DNA of 64,000 bases from Shinella sp. CPCC 101442. GTDB lineage: Bacteria > Pseudomonadota > Alphaproteobacteria > Rhizobiales > Rhizobiaceae. The stretch lies in contig NZ_JALIQS010000012.1 in the NCBI RefSeq assembly GCF_024704725.1, positions 32,415 through 96,414 on the forward strand, given 5' to 3'. Shown here piece after piece: positions 39,308 through 48,893 of the stretch. The notes beneath the pieces were generated by a model that saw only the letters and a program-made list of their open reading frames with translations, was not told the origin of the DNA and ran no database searches. A program made the position numbers and the translations under genes. Each line of letters starts with the position of its first letter. Positions within the stretch are counted from its first letter, which is position 1.

Positions 39308-40078
39308 TCAGCAGATGAGCTGGCCGCCATTCACCTCCAGAACCTGGCCGGTGATGTAGCCGGACAGCGCATTCGAGGCGAGGAAGAGATAGGCGGGGGC
39401 GCAGTCCTCTGTCGTGCCGAGCCGCTGCAGCGGGATCGTCTTGCGCGTCGCTTCCAGCTTGTCGGAGGATGAATAGCGCGCGTGGAAATCCGTGGTGATC
39501 GTGCCCGGCGAGACGCAGTTGACGCGGATGCCGTCGGGCGCGAGTTCGCGGGCGAGGCCCTTCGAATAGGTCGAGACGAAGGCCTTCGTGGCCGAGTAGA
39601 TCGCCGAGCCGGGGCTGCCGCCGGTCAGCGCCGAAATCGACACCGTGTTGACGATGGCGGCGTGCGGCGCCCGGCGCAGCGACCGCAGGAGCGCGCGCGT
39701 TACCTCGACGACAGAAGTCTGGTTCAGGCGCACGACGGTGTCGTACTGCTCGTCGGTGAGATCGGCGGCCGGAAAGCGACCGACCATGGTGCCCGCATTG
39801 TTGATGAGCACATCGACATGCGGAAAGAGGCTGTCCGTCCGCTGAAGGATGGCGCCGATGCCGCCTTCCTCGAGGAAGTCCGCATAGACGATGTGGGCGC
39901 GCGCTTCCGCTACGGCAATGTCGAGGAATTCCGGCAGCGATTCTGCGGGCGCGCGGCCGCCGTGCAGCAGCACATGGGCACCGCAATCGAGGAACTGCCT
40001 CGCGATTTCCAGGCCGATGCCGCGGCCGGCACCCGTTACGACGACATTGGCGCCCTTGAACAAGGCTGGATGAAACAT
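39308..40078 (-). CDS. SDR-family oxidoreductase, possibly linked to the glp regulon
   Basis: A 256-residue classical short-chain dehydrogenase. The cofactor motif TGAGRGIG is at 15-22, NNAG follows at about 90, the catalytic Ser in VSISAL and Tyr-Lys in YSATK come at about 140-160, and the late GTITTDF and NGGQLIC ends fit FabG-like enzymes. GGGAGG lies 7 nt before the ATG at 40078. It is divergent from glpR across a gap with a strong inverted repeat, so GlpR may control both. A sugar alcohol or polyol substrate is a reasonable guess. Confidence 0.88.
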   Translation of the reverse strand: MFHPALFKGANVVVTGAGRGIGLEIARQFLDCGAHVLLHGGRAPAESLPEFLDIAVAEARAHIVYADFLEEGGIGAILQRTDSLFPHVDVLINNAGTMVGRFPAADLTDEQYDTVVRLNQTSVVEVTRALLRSLRRAPHAAIVNTVSISALTGGSPGSAIYSATKAFVSTYSKGLARELAPDGIRVNCVSPGTITTDFHARYSSSDKLEATRKTIPLQRLGTTEDCAPAYLFLASNALSGYITGQVLEVNGGQLIC

Positions 40079-40163
40079 GGACTGTCCTCCCGTCATCTGC
40101 GATCCACCCAGTATCACAAAAAGTGGGGCGCACTCCAAGAAGGCAGGATCGATCAATTGATGT

Positions 40164-40200
40164 GCTTTCGTTTTTGCATATGATGAAAGAAAACGAAAGC
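40164..40200. promoter_or_regulatory. Inverted repeat, candidate GlpR operator between SDR and glpR
   Basis: GCTTTCGTTTT (40164-40174) and AAAACGAAAGC (40190-40200) are perfect 11-bp inverted repeats with a 15-nt spacer, just before glpR. TTCG-containing half-sites of the same type recur before glpD, consistent with a DeoR-family repressor. Confidence 0.75.
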
Positions 40201-40214
40201 AGTGGGAGGTGCCT

Positions 40215-40985
40215 ATGTTTCTGACGGGTCGACAGGCGGAGATTCTGGATCTCGCCAAAACCGAGGGCCGCGTGCTCGTGGAAGACCTGGCGGCACGCTT
40301 CTCCGTGACGCCGCAGACGATCCGCAAGGACCTGAACGATCTCTGCGACAACAAGGTTTTGACGCGCATTCATGGCGGCGCGCTCTTCCCGAGCGGCAAC
40401 GAGAATGTGAAGTACGAAGCGCGGCGTTCCATAGCTGCGCCGGAAAAACAGGCGATCGGCCGCGCCGCCGCCGCCGTTATTCCCGACAATTCCTCGCTCT
40501 TCATCAATATCGGCACGACGACGGAAGCCGTCGGCGAGGCGCTGCTCGACCACAAGGAATTGATGGTCATTACCAACAATATCAACGTCGCCAATCGCTT
40601 GCGCGTCTACCCCTCGATCGAGGTGGTGATTGCCGGCGGTGTGGTGCGTGGGGCGGATGGCGGCATCGTCGGCGAGGCGGCGGTCGATTTTATCCGCCAG
40701 TTCAAGGTGGATTATGCCGTCATCGGCGTTTCCGCCATCGACGAGGACGGTGCGCTGCTCGATTTCGATTACCGCGAAGTCAAGGTGGCGCAGGCCATCA
40801 TCGCGAATGCGCGGCATGTCATTCTGGTTTCGGATTCGACGAAATTCGAAAGGACCGCGCCGGTTCGGATCGGCCACCTCTCGCAGGTCCATACATTCAT
40901 CACCGACAGCTGCCCTTTCGAGGGCATTCGCACCATTTGCCAGGAGCACGACGTGCGCCTGGTCGAGACGGCTTCACAGGCATGA
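40215..40985 (+). CDS. glpR: DeoR-family glycerol-3-phosphate regulon repressor
   Basis: A 256-residue DeoR-type repressor with N-terminal winged HTH (about residues 3-57: VLVEDLAARFSVTPQTIRKD and NKVLTRIHGGA) and a C-terminal sugar-phosphate-sensing domain (INIGTTTEAVGEAL; HVILVSDSTKFER). In this context it should respond to glycerol-3-phosphate and control glpD and the glpSTPQUV transporter. The ATG at 40215 has GGGAGG 5 nt upstream; a GTG two codons earlier overlaps that site. Autoregulation is likely from the operator in front of it. Confidence 0.92.
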   Translation: MFLTGRQAEILDLAKTEGRVLVEDLAARFSVTPQTIRKDLNDLCDNKVLTRIHGGALFPSGNENVKYEARRSIAAPEKQAIGRAAAAVIPDNSSLFINIGTTTEAVGEALLDHKELMVITNNINVANRLRVYPSIEVVIAGGVVRGADGGIVGEAAVDFIRQFKVDYAVIGVSAIDEDGALLDFDYREVKVAQAIIANARHVILVSDSTKFERTAPVRIGHLSQVHTFITDSCPFEGIRTICQEHDVRLVETASQA

Positions 40986-41010
40986 CATAGGGCATGGAAT
41001 TTCTTCTCGC

Positions 41011-41060
41011 ATTCGTTTGACATTCGAAATGTTTTCGTTTTAACTCCTCTTGCTTTCGCA
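41011..41060. promoter_or_regulatory. Phased TTCG repeats, candidate GlpR operator before glpD
   Basis: TTCGTTT occurs at 41012 and 41034 and TTCGCAA at 41055, steps of 22 and 21 nt, about two helical turns. Between the first two lies the palindrome ACATTCGAAATGT (41020-41032). The half-sites match those of the inverted repeat before glpR. Confidence 0.6.
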
Positions 41061-41099
41061 ACTGCGCGCATATTGTGCAATGCGAAATGGGAGGGGAAC

Positions 41100-42617
41100 T
41101 TGGACGGCAACGTGATCCGCGATATTTTTGTTATCGGTGGCGGCATCAATGGCTGTGGCATTGCACGCGATGCTGCGGGCCGTGGCTATTCGGTCGTGCT
41201 TGCCGAGATGAAGGACTTTGCCTCCGGCACGTCTTCCGCCTCCACCAAGCTCATCCATGGCGGCCTGCGTTATCTCGAACATTATGAATTCCGCCTGGTG
41301 CGCGAGGCGCTGATGGAGCGCGAAGTGCTCTGGGCCATGGCGCCGAACGTCATCTGGCCGATGCGTTTCGTGCTGCCGTTCCAGAAGGGCGGGCCGCGTC
41401 CGGCCTGGCTCATCCGCCTCGGCCTATTCCTTTACGACTATATCGGCGGCCGCAAGCTTTTGCCGGCAACCCGCACGGTGGATCTCGCGAAGGATCCGGC
41501 CGGTGGCCCACTGAAAAAGCTGTTCCGCAAGGCTTTCGAATATTCCGACGGCTGGGTCGATGATGCCCGCCTCGTGGTGCTGAATGCGCGTGATGCCGCC
41601 GATCGCGGCGCCGACATTCGCACGGCCACCAAGGTCGTCACCGCGCGTCGTGAAAACGGCCACTGGAATGTCGAGACGGAAAATGTCGAGACGGGCGCTC
41701 GCGAAACATTTCGCGCCCGCATGCTGGTGAATGCGGCAGGCCCCTGGGTCGACAAGGTGCTGTCCTCCGCGCTCAGTCGCAACGACGTGCACAATGTCCG
41801 CCTCGTGCAGGGCAGCCATATCGTCGTGAAGAAGAAATTCTCCGATCCGCGCGCCTACTTCTTCCAGAACCCGGATGGGCGTATCATGTTCGCCATTCCC
41901 TATCAGGAAGAGTTCACGCTGATCGGCACGACCGACCGTGACTATCAGGGCGATCCCCGGGATGTTCGCATCAGCGACGCGGAAATCGACTATCTTTGCG
42001 CCTCGGCCAGCGAATATTTTGCCGAACCGGTGACGCGCGAGGATATCGTCTGGACCTATTCCGGCGTGCGCCCGCTGTTCGATGATGGCGCCAGCAAGGC
42101 GCAGGAAGCAACACGCGACTACGTGCTGAAGGTCGAGGGTGGCGATGGCCAGGCGCCGTTGCTCAACATCTTCGGCGGCAAGCTCACCACCTACCGGCGT
42201 CTCGCCGAATCGGCGCTGGAGAAGATTTCGGAATCGATCGGCGCGAAGGGTGGCCGCTGGACGGCGCAGTCCCGCCTGCCCGGCGGTGACTTCAAGGTCG
42301 ACGGTTTCGATGCCGAGGTGAAGGCGCTTGCATCGCGCTTTGCCTTCCTCGCTCCGGCCCATGCCCGTCGGCTTGTTCGGCTCTACGGCACACGGGCGGC
42401 GGCGATGCTGGGTGGCGCGAAGACGATTGGCGACCTTGGGCGGCATTTCGGCAGCGACCTTTACGAGTGCGAAGTGCGCTGGCTGATGAGCGAAGAATGG
42501 GCCCGGCATGCAGAGGACGTGCTGTGGCGGCGGACCAAACGAGGATTGCATCTCTCGGCTGCGGAAGCGGCTGCGCTGGAAGAATACATGGTGGGAGCCC
42601 TGGCGGCCCCGCACTAG
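41100..42617 (+). CDS. glpD: Aerobic glycerol-3-phosphate dehydrogenase
   Basis: The 505-residue FAD enzyme oxidises glycerol-3-phosphate to dihydroxyacetone phosphate at the inner membrane and reduces quinone. FAD motif FVIGGGINGCGIARDAAGRG lies at the N-terminus; the conserved GTSSASTKLIHGGLRYLEHYE segment (about 45-65) and the C-terminal GGKLTTYRRLAE are intact. No ATG is available; GGGAGGGG lies 2-8 nt before a TTG at 41100, which gives the family N-terminus, so a TTG start is most likely (GTG at 41112 is an alternative). It follows glpR and precedes the transporter genes. Confidence 0.93.
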   Translation: MDGNVIRDIFVIGGGINGCGIARDAAGRGYSVVLAEMKDFASGTSSASTKLIHGGLRYLEHYEFRLVREALMEREVLWAMAPNVIWPMRFVLPFQKGGPRPAWLIRLGLFLYDYIGGRKLLPATRTVDLAKDPAGGPLKKLFRKAFEYSDGWVDDARLVVLNARDAADRGADIRTATKVVTARRENGHWNVETENVETGARETFRARMLVNAAGPWVDKVLSSALSRNDVHNVRLVQGSHIVVKKKFSDPRAYFFQNPDGRIMFAIPYQEEFTLIGTTDRDYQGDPRDVRISDAEIDYLCASASEYFAEPVTREDIVWTYSGVRPLFDDGASKAQEATRDYVLKVEGGDGQAPLLNIFGGKLTTYRRLAESALEKISESIGAKGGRWTAQSRLPGGDFKVDGFDAEVKALASRFAFLAPAHARRLVRLYGTRAAAMLGGAKTIGDLGRHFGSDLYECEVRWLMSEEWARHAEDVLWRRTKRGLHLSAAEAAALEEYMVGALAAPH

Positions 42618-42660
42618 CCGCACCTGATCCGGTGGCTGGGAGGAACATTGGAGACCATGA

Positions 42661-43743
42661 ATGCTTGAACTCAGAAACATCGCAAAGGTGGTGGGGGCGG
42701 AGACGCATATCCACCCGACCAACCTCGTGCTCGAGCGCGGCTCGCTCAACGTGCTGCTCGGCCCGACGCTGTCTGGCAAGACATCGCTGATGCGGCTGAT
42801 GGCAGGCCTCGACAAGCCGACCGCCGGCTCCGTCTGGTTCGACGGCAAGGACGTCACCGGCGTGCGCGTGCAGGAGCGCGGCGTCGCCATGGTCTACCAG
42901 CAGTTCATCAATTACCCGGCGCTGACCGTCTACGAGAACATCGCGTCGCCGATGCGCATCAAGGGGGCGGACAAGGCGACGATCGACCGCGAAGTGCGAA
43001 AGGCGGCCGATCTCCTGAAGCTCACGCCCTATCTCGACCGCACGCCGCTCAATCTTTCCGGCGGCCAGCAGCAGCGCACAGCGCTCGCTCGCGCCATCGT
43101 CAAGAATGCCAGCCTCGTCCTGCTCGACGAGCCGCTCGCCAATCTCGACTACAAGCTGCGCGAAGAACTGCGCCTCGAACTGCCAAAAATCTTTGCCGCA
43201 TCCGGCGCGATCTTCGTCTATGCCACGACCGAACCCTCCGAAGCCCTTTTGCTCGGCGGCAACACGGCGACGCTGTCGCAAGGTCGCATCACCCAGTTCG
43301 GCCGCACCATCGACGTCTATCGTCATCCGAGCGATCTCGTCACGGCGCGAACCTTCGCGGACCCGCCGCTGAACACGATGCAGGTCCTGAAGAACGGCGG
43401 CAGTTTCGAGGTGGGCGGCAAACCGGTGCTGCAGGTGCCTGCGCATCTTGCCGCGCTGGCCGACGGTCCCTGCACCATTGCGTTTCATCCACATCACCTG
43501 GCGTTGACGAGCCGGCATCCGACCTCGGCAAGCCTCCAGGTGCGCACCGCGATCTCGGAGATCGCCGGTTCGGAAAGCTTTATCTACATCGAATTCGAGG
43601 GCAGCCGCTGGGTCATGCTCTCGCCGGGTATCCACGACATCGAACCGGACGCGATCATCACTGTCCATGTCGACACACGCCACCTGATGGCGTTCGGCAC
43701 GGATGGCAGGACGATCGCCGAACCGGTCGCCGCGGCGGCCTGA
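42661..43743 (+). CDS. glpS: Glycerol ABC transporter ATPase with degenerate H-loop
   Basis: A 360-residue CUT1-type ATPase, one of two different NBDs of the rhizobial glycerol importer. Walker A is GPTLSGKT (34-41), the signature LSGGQ (132-136) is canonical and Walker B is LVLLDE (152-157). The H-loop that normally reads VTHD reads ATTE (188-191), so the switch His is missing (Thr190). A C-terminal TOBE-like regulatory part covers about 245-355. It pairs with GlpT, which has the opposite defects. It begins 43 nt after glpD and probably shares its operon. Confidence 0.92.
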   Translation: MLELRNIAKVVGAETHIHPTNLVLERGSLNVLLGPTLSGKTSLMRLMAGLDKPTAGSVWFDGKDVTGVRVQERGVAMVYQQFINYPALTVYENIASPMRIKGADKATIDREVRKAADLLKLTPYLDRTPLNLSGGQQQRTALARAIVKNASLVLLDEPLANLDYKLREELRLELPKIFAASGAIFVYATTEPSEALLLGGNTATLSQGRITQFGRTIDVYRHPSDLVTARTFADPPLNTMQVLKNGGSFEVGGKPVLQVPAHLAALADGPCTIAFHPHHLALTSRHPTSASLQVRTAISEIAGSESFIYIEFEGSRWVMLSPGIHDIEPDAIITVHVDTRHLMAFGTDGRTIAEPVAAAA

Positions 43744-43753
43744 GGAGGAGACC

Positions 43754-44824
43754 ATGGCACGCATCACCCTCGATCATATCCGCCACGCCTACGGCGAAAA
43801 GCCGAAGTCGGAAGCGGATTATTCGCTGAAGGAAGTCCATCACGAGTGGAACGATGGCGGCGCCTACGCGCTGCTCGGCCCCTCGGGCTGCGGCAAGACC
43901 ACGCTGCTCAACATTATCTCGGGCCTGTTGCAGCCGTCGGAAGGCCGCATCCTGTTCGACGGCAAGGACGTGACGTACCTCTCGACGCAGCAGCGCAACA
44001 TCGCGCAGGTCTTCCAGTTCCCGGTCATCTACGACACGATGACGGTCTACGACAACCTGGCCTTCCCCTTGCGCAACCGCGGCGTTGCGGAACCGGAAGT
44101 CGACCGCCGGGTGCGCGAAATCCTTGAGATGATCGATCTTTCGAGCTGGGCGAAGAAGACCGCACGCGGCCTCACCGCCGACCAGAAGCAGAAGATTTCG
44201 CTCGGCCGCGGCCTCGTGCGCAACGACGTCAATGCCATCCTGTTCGACGAGCCGCTGACCGTCATCGACCCGCACATGAAATGGGTACTGCGCTCGCAAT
44301 TGAAGAAGCTGCACCGCCAGTTCGGCTTCACCATGGTCTATGTCACGCACGACCAGACCGAAGCGCTCACCTTCGCCGACAAGGTCGTCGTCATGTATGA
44401 CGGCCAGATCGTGCAGATCGGCACGCCGGCCGAGCTCTTCGAGAAGCCGAGCCACACTTTTGTCGGCTACTTCATCGGCTCACCGGGTATGAACGTGCTG
44501 CCGGCCGCCATCGACGGCAGCAGCATCAAGGTCGGTGAGCAGACGCTTGACCTCGGTTACAAGCCGACGGTCGCCGTCGGCGCCAAGACCGAGCTCGGTA
44601 TCCGCCCGGAATTCATCACGCTTTCGCGCGACGGCATGCCGGTCTCGATCAACAAGGTCGAGGATATCGGCCGGCAGAAGATCGTGCGCGCCGAATTCGC
44701 CGGCAAGCCGATCGCCATCGTCGTGCCGGAGGACGGAGAAATTCCGGCCGATCCGCGCGTGACCTTCGATCCGACCGCCATCAACATCTACGCCGATTCT
44801 TGGCGTGTCGGCAGGGAGGGCTGA
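43754..44824 (+). CDS. glpT: Glycerol ABC transporter ATPase with degenerate signature
   Basis: The second NBD, 356 residues. Walker A LGPSGCGKTT (41-50), Walker B AILFDE (161-166) and the switch His199 in VTHDQTEAL are intact, but the ABC signature reads LTADQ (140-144) instead of LSGGQ. With GlpS this predicts an asymmetric ATPase. The C-terminal TOBE-like domain is present. Start chosen at the ATG after GAGGAGGAG; the next gene starts 2 nt after the stop. Not to be confused with the unrelated E. coli antiporter GlpT. Confidence 0.92.
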   Translation: MARITLDHIRHAYGEKPKSEADYSLKEVHHEWNDGGAYALLGPSGCGKTTLLNIISGLLQPSEGRILFDGKDVTYLSTQQRNIAQVFQFPVIYDTMTVYDNLAFPLRNRGVAEPEVDRRVREILEMIDLSSWAKKTARGLTADQKQKISLGRGLVRNDVNAILFDEPLTVIDPHMKWVLRSQLKKLHRQFGFTMVYVTHDQTEALTFADKVVVMYDGQIVQIGTPAELFEKPSHTFVGYFIGSPGMNVLPAAIDGSSIKVGEQTLDLGYKPTVAVGAKTELGIRPEFITLSRDGMPVSINKVEDIGRQKIVRAEFAGKPIAIVVPEDGEIPADPRVTFDPTAINIYADSWRVGREG

Positions 44825-44826
44825 CG

Positions 44827-45693
44827 ATGAACAAGACCTGGAACAACAAGGCCTGGTTCATGGTCCTGCCCGTCCTGCTGCTCGTCGCCTTCTCGGCGGT
44901 GATCCCGCTGATGACGGTGGTGAACTATTCGGTTCAGGACACGTTCGGCAACAACCAGTTCTTCTGGAACGGCGTCGGCTGGTTCTCCGACGTTCTGGCA
45001 TCGGATCGCTTCTGGCAGGCGCTCGGACGCAACCTGCTGTTCTCCGGCATCATTCTGACGATTGAGATCCCGCTTGGCATCCTGATCGCGCTCAACATGC
45101 CGAAAAAAGGCCTCGGCGTGCCGTTCTGCCTCGTGCTGATGGCGCTGCCGCTGCTCATTCCGTGGAACGTCGTCGGCACGATCTGGCAGGTTTTTGGCCG
45201 CGTCGATATCGGCCTGCTCGGCCGCACGCTGGATGCGCTCGGCATCAGCTACAACTACGTCAACAATGTCTTCGACGCCTGGATGACGCTCATCGTCATG
45301 GACGTCTGGCACTGGACGAGCCTCGTTGTGCTCCTGTGCTATGCTGGCCTGGTGTCGATCCCTGAAGCCTATTACCAGGCCGCCAAGATCGACGGCGCCT
45401 CGCGCTGGGCCGTGTTCCGCTACATCCAGCTGCCGAAGATGAAGCGCGTCCTGCTCATCGCCTTCCTGCTGCGCTTCATGGATAGCTTCATGATCTATAC
45501 CGAACCCTTCGTCATCACCGGCGGCGGTCCCGGCAACTCGACGACCTTCCTGTCGATCGACCTCGTCAAGATGGCGATCGGCCAGTTCGACCTCGGCCCG
45601 GCCGCGGCAATGTCCATCATCTACTTCCTGATCATCCTGCTGCTGTCGTGGATCTTCTACACGGTCATGACCAGCAGCGACGAACAGGCGTGA
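44827..45693 (+). CDS. glpP: Glycerol ABC transporter permease 1
   Basis: A 288-residue membrane permease with six predicted helices, first at about 8-30 (WFMVLPVLLLVAFSAVIPL). The cytoplasmic EAA loop that docks the ATPases reads EAYYQAAKIDGASRWAVFRY at about residue 180. CUT1-type binding-protein-dependent permease; partner of GlpQ. Its start follows the ATPase stop by 2 nt. Confidence 0.92.
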   Translation: MNKTWNNKAWFMVLPVLLLVAFSAVIPLMTVVNYSVQDTFGNNQFFWNGVGWFSDVLASDRFWQALGRNLLFSGIILTIEIPLGILIALNMPKKGLGVPFCLVLMALPLLIPWNVVGTIWQVFGRVDIGLLGRTLDALGISYNYVNNVFDAWMTLIVMDVWHWTSLVVLLCYAGLVSIPEAYYQAAKIDGASRWAVFRYIQLPKMKRVLLIAFLLRFMDSFMIYTEPFVITGGGPGNSTTFLSIDLVKMAIGQFDLGPAAAMSIIYFLIILLLSWIFYTVMTSSDEQA

Positions 45694-45704
45694 GGGAGGA
45701 AACC

Positions 45705-46585
<881 letters not shown>

Positions 46586-46586
<1 letters not shown>

Positions 46587-47008
46587 TGACTGCTGCTGTC
46601 GCCAACCGTACCAATCGCTGGCCTGTGGCGCTTGCCGCCGTTCTTGCTGTCTATACCGTTGTCGCCGGGCTCCTGGTCATGGCGCTTCCGCTCAAGGACG
46701 GCGAGCGCGACTGGTTCGCACCGCTCATTCCGGGCGGCTGGATGGCCTGGTCGTTCCCGACGGCGATGTTCTTCCTGACGATCTTCACGCTGATCGCGCT
46801 GATGGGCGTCTGGGAATATGCCCGTCCGGGCGGCAATCCGCGCGTCGGCATCCTGCGCTTCGAGACGACCCGCGGCGACCGGCTCTTCGTGTCGCTGCTC
46901 GGCTCGGCGTTCATTCATCTCGCATGGTTGGGGCTGATCGGCGCCAACCTGTGGTGGGCTCTTGCCTTGTCCGTGGTCTACGCCATCGGCGTATTCCGCT
47001 TCGTGTGA
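46586..47008 (+). CDS. glpU: Small membrane protein of the glycerol transporter operon (DUF2160)
   Basis: A 140-residue integral membrane protein with about four hydrophobic helices (about 13-33, 55-76, 98-115 and 118-138). It is a DUF2160 protein and corresponds by position to glpU of Rhizobium leguminosarum. It overlaps the permease gene by one base (TGATG), so it is tied to the transporter, but its role is unknown. An extra membrane subunit or a link to the substrate-binding protein are possibilities. Confidence 0.82.
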
Positions 47009-47084
47009 GGCAAAGGAAATGGAGGCCTCGGGGAGATATGGGGCCTTCGCACTTGCAATCGCAAAACCCTAAGGGAGGATCAAT

Positions 47085-48806
47085 ATGCGAAAGCAACTTC
47101 TGACGACGACGGCGGTTATGCTGCTGGCGTTTACCGGCTCCGCATTCGCGGACATGGATGCTGCCAAGAAATTCCTGGATGCGGAAATCGGCGACTTGTC
47201 CTCGCTCGACCGCGCCGGCCAGGAAGCCGAAATGCAGTGGTTCGTCGATGCCGCCAAGCCGTTCGCCGGCATGGAGATCAAGGTCGTCTCTGAAACGATC
47301 ACCACGCATGAATACGAATCGAAGGTGCTGGCTCCGGCCTTTACCGCGATCACGGGCATCAAGATCACCCACGACCTGATCGGCGAGGGCGACGTCGTCG
47401 AAAAGCTGCAGACTCAGATGCAGTCGGGCGAAAACGTCTATGACGCATACGTCAATGACTCCGACCTCATCGGCACGCACTGGCGCTACCAGCAGGCCCG
47501 CTCGCTCACCAAGTGGATGGCCAACGAAGGCAAGGACGTCACCAATCCGGGTCTCGACCTGGAAGACTTCATCGGCCTGAAGTTCACCACCGCTCCGGAC
47601 GGCGACCTCTACCAGCTGCCCGACCAGCAGTTCGCGAACCTCTACTGGTTCCGCTATGACTGGTTCAACGACGAGAAGAACAAGGCCGACTTCAAGGCGA
47701 AGTACGGCTACGACCTCGGCGTTCCCGTCAACTGGTCCGCTTACGAGGACATCGCCGAGTTCTTCACCGGCCGCGAGATCGACGGCAAGAAGGTCTATGG
47801 CCACATGGACTACGGCAAGAAGGACCCGTCGCTCGGCTGGCGCTTCACCGACGCCTGGCTCTCGATGGCCGGCAACGGCGACAGGGGCCTGCCGAACGGC
47901 CTGCCGGTCGACGAATGGGGCATCAAGGTCGACGAGAAGTCGCGTCCGGTCGGCTCGTGCGTTGCGCGCGGCGGCGACACCAACGGCCCGGCTTCGGTCT
48001 ATGCCATCCAGAAGTATCTCGACTGGCTGAAGGCTTACGCTCCGGCATCCGCCCAGGGCATGACCTTCGGCGAGGCCGGTCCCGTTCCGGCGCAGGGCGA
48101 GGTCGCCCAGCAGATGTTCACCTATACGGCGTTCACCGCCGACTTCGTGAAGGAAGGCCTGCCGGTCGTCAACGCGGACGGCACGCCGAAGTGGCGCTTC
48201 GCGCCGAGCCCGCACGGCGTCTACTGGAAGGACGGCATGAAGCTCGGTTACCAGGACGTGGGCTCCTGGACGCTTCTGAAGTCCACCCCGGACGACCGCG
48301 CCAAGGCCGCCTGGCTCTATGCGCAGTTCGTGGTGTCCAAGACGGTTGACGTCAAGAAGAGCCAGACCGGCCTGACGCTCATCCGCGAATCCTCGATCGC
48401 TCATCCGTCGTTTACGGAACGCGCACCGAAGCTCGGTGGTCTGATCGAGTTCTATCGTTCGCCGGCCCGCGTGCAGTGGTCGCCGACCGGTACGAACATC
48501 CCGGACTATCCGAAGCTGGCCCAGCTGTGGTGGCAGGCGATCGGCGATGCGTCGTCGGGTGCCAAGAGCGCGCAGGAAGCGATGGACTCGCTGTGCGCCG
48601 AGCAGGAAAAGGTGCTGGAACGCCTCGAGCGCGCCGGCGTCCAGGGCGATATCGGCCCGAAGCTCGCCGAAGAGCACGATCTTGCCTACTGGAACAAGGA
48701 TGCCGTCGAAAAGGGCAACCTCGCACCGCAGCTCAAGATCGAGAACGAGAAGGAAAAGCCGCAGACCGTCAACTATGACGAACTCGTCAAAAGCTGGCAG
48801 AAGTAA
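47085..48806 (+). CDS. glpV: Glycerol-binding periplasmic protein
   Basis: A 573-residue extracellular solute-binding protein with a Sec signal peptide (LLTTTAVMLLAFTGSAFA, cleavage at about 22). It is larger than most ABC binding proteins; the family 1 fold is recognisable (HDLIGEGDVVEKLQTQMQSG, SLGWRFTDAWLSMAG, WRFAPSPHGVYWKDGMKLGY). Last gene of the operon, with a good AGGGAGG site. It probably delivers glycerol to GlpPQ. Confidence 0.92.
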   Translation: MRKQLLTTTAVMLLAFTGSAFADMDAAKKFLDAEIGDLSSLDRAGQEAEMQWFVDAAKPFAGMEIKVVSETITTHEYESKVLAPAFTAITGIKITHDLIGEGDVVEKLQTQMQSGENVYDAYVNDSDLIGTHWRYQQARSLTKWMANEGKDVTNPGLDLEDFIGLKFTTAPDGDLYQLPDQQFANLYWFRYDWFNDEKNKADFKAKYGYDLGVPVNWSAYEDIAEFFTGREIDGKKVYGHMDYGKKDPSLGWRFTDAWLSMAGNGDRGLPNGLPVDEWGIKVDEKSRPVGSCVARGGDTNGPASVYAIQKYLDWLKAYAPASAQGMTFGEAGPVPAQGEVAQQMFTYTAFTADFVKEGLPVVNADGTPKWRFAPSPHGVYWKDGMKLGYQDVGSWTLLKSTPDDRAKAAWLYAQFVVSKTVDVKKSQTGLTLIRESSIAHPSFTERAPKLGGLIEFYRSPARVQWSPTGTNIPDYPKLAQLWWQAIGDASSGAKSAQEAMDSLCAEQEKVLERLERAGVQGDIGPKLAEEHDLAYWNKDAVEKGNLAPQLKIENEKEKPQTVNYDELVKSWQK

Positions 48807-48811
48807 GTGAC

Positions 48812-48841
48812 GTGGGGACGGGCTGTACGGCCCGTCCCCAC
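48812..48841 (+). repeat. Strong 12-bp hairpin after glpV
   Basis: GTGGGGACGGGC and GCCCGTCCCCAC pair perfectly around TGTACG. No T-run follows, so it is more likely a 3' stabilising hairpin than a terminator. Confidence 0.6.
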
Positions 48842-48858
48842 TGGTATTCGATCCGCTC

Positions 48859-48889
48859 GCCCGCGTGCCGAAAGGTGCGCGGGCTTTTT
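48859..48889 (+). terminator. Intrinsic terminator of the glp operon
   Basis: GCCCGCG and CGCGGGC form a 7-bp stem, with TTTTTC directly after. It lies 52 nt after the glpV stop and just before the convergent TetR gene end. Confidence 0.8.
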
Positions 48890-48893
48890 CATG

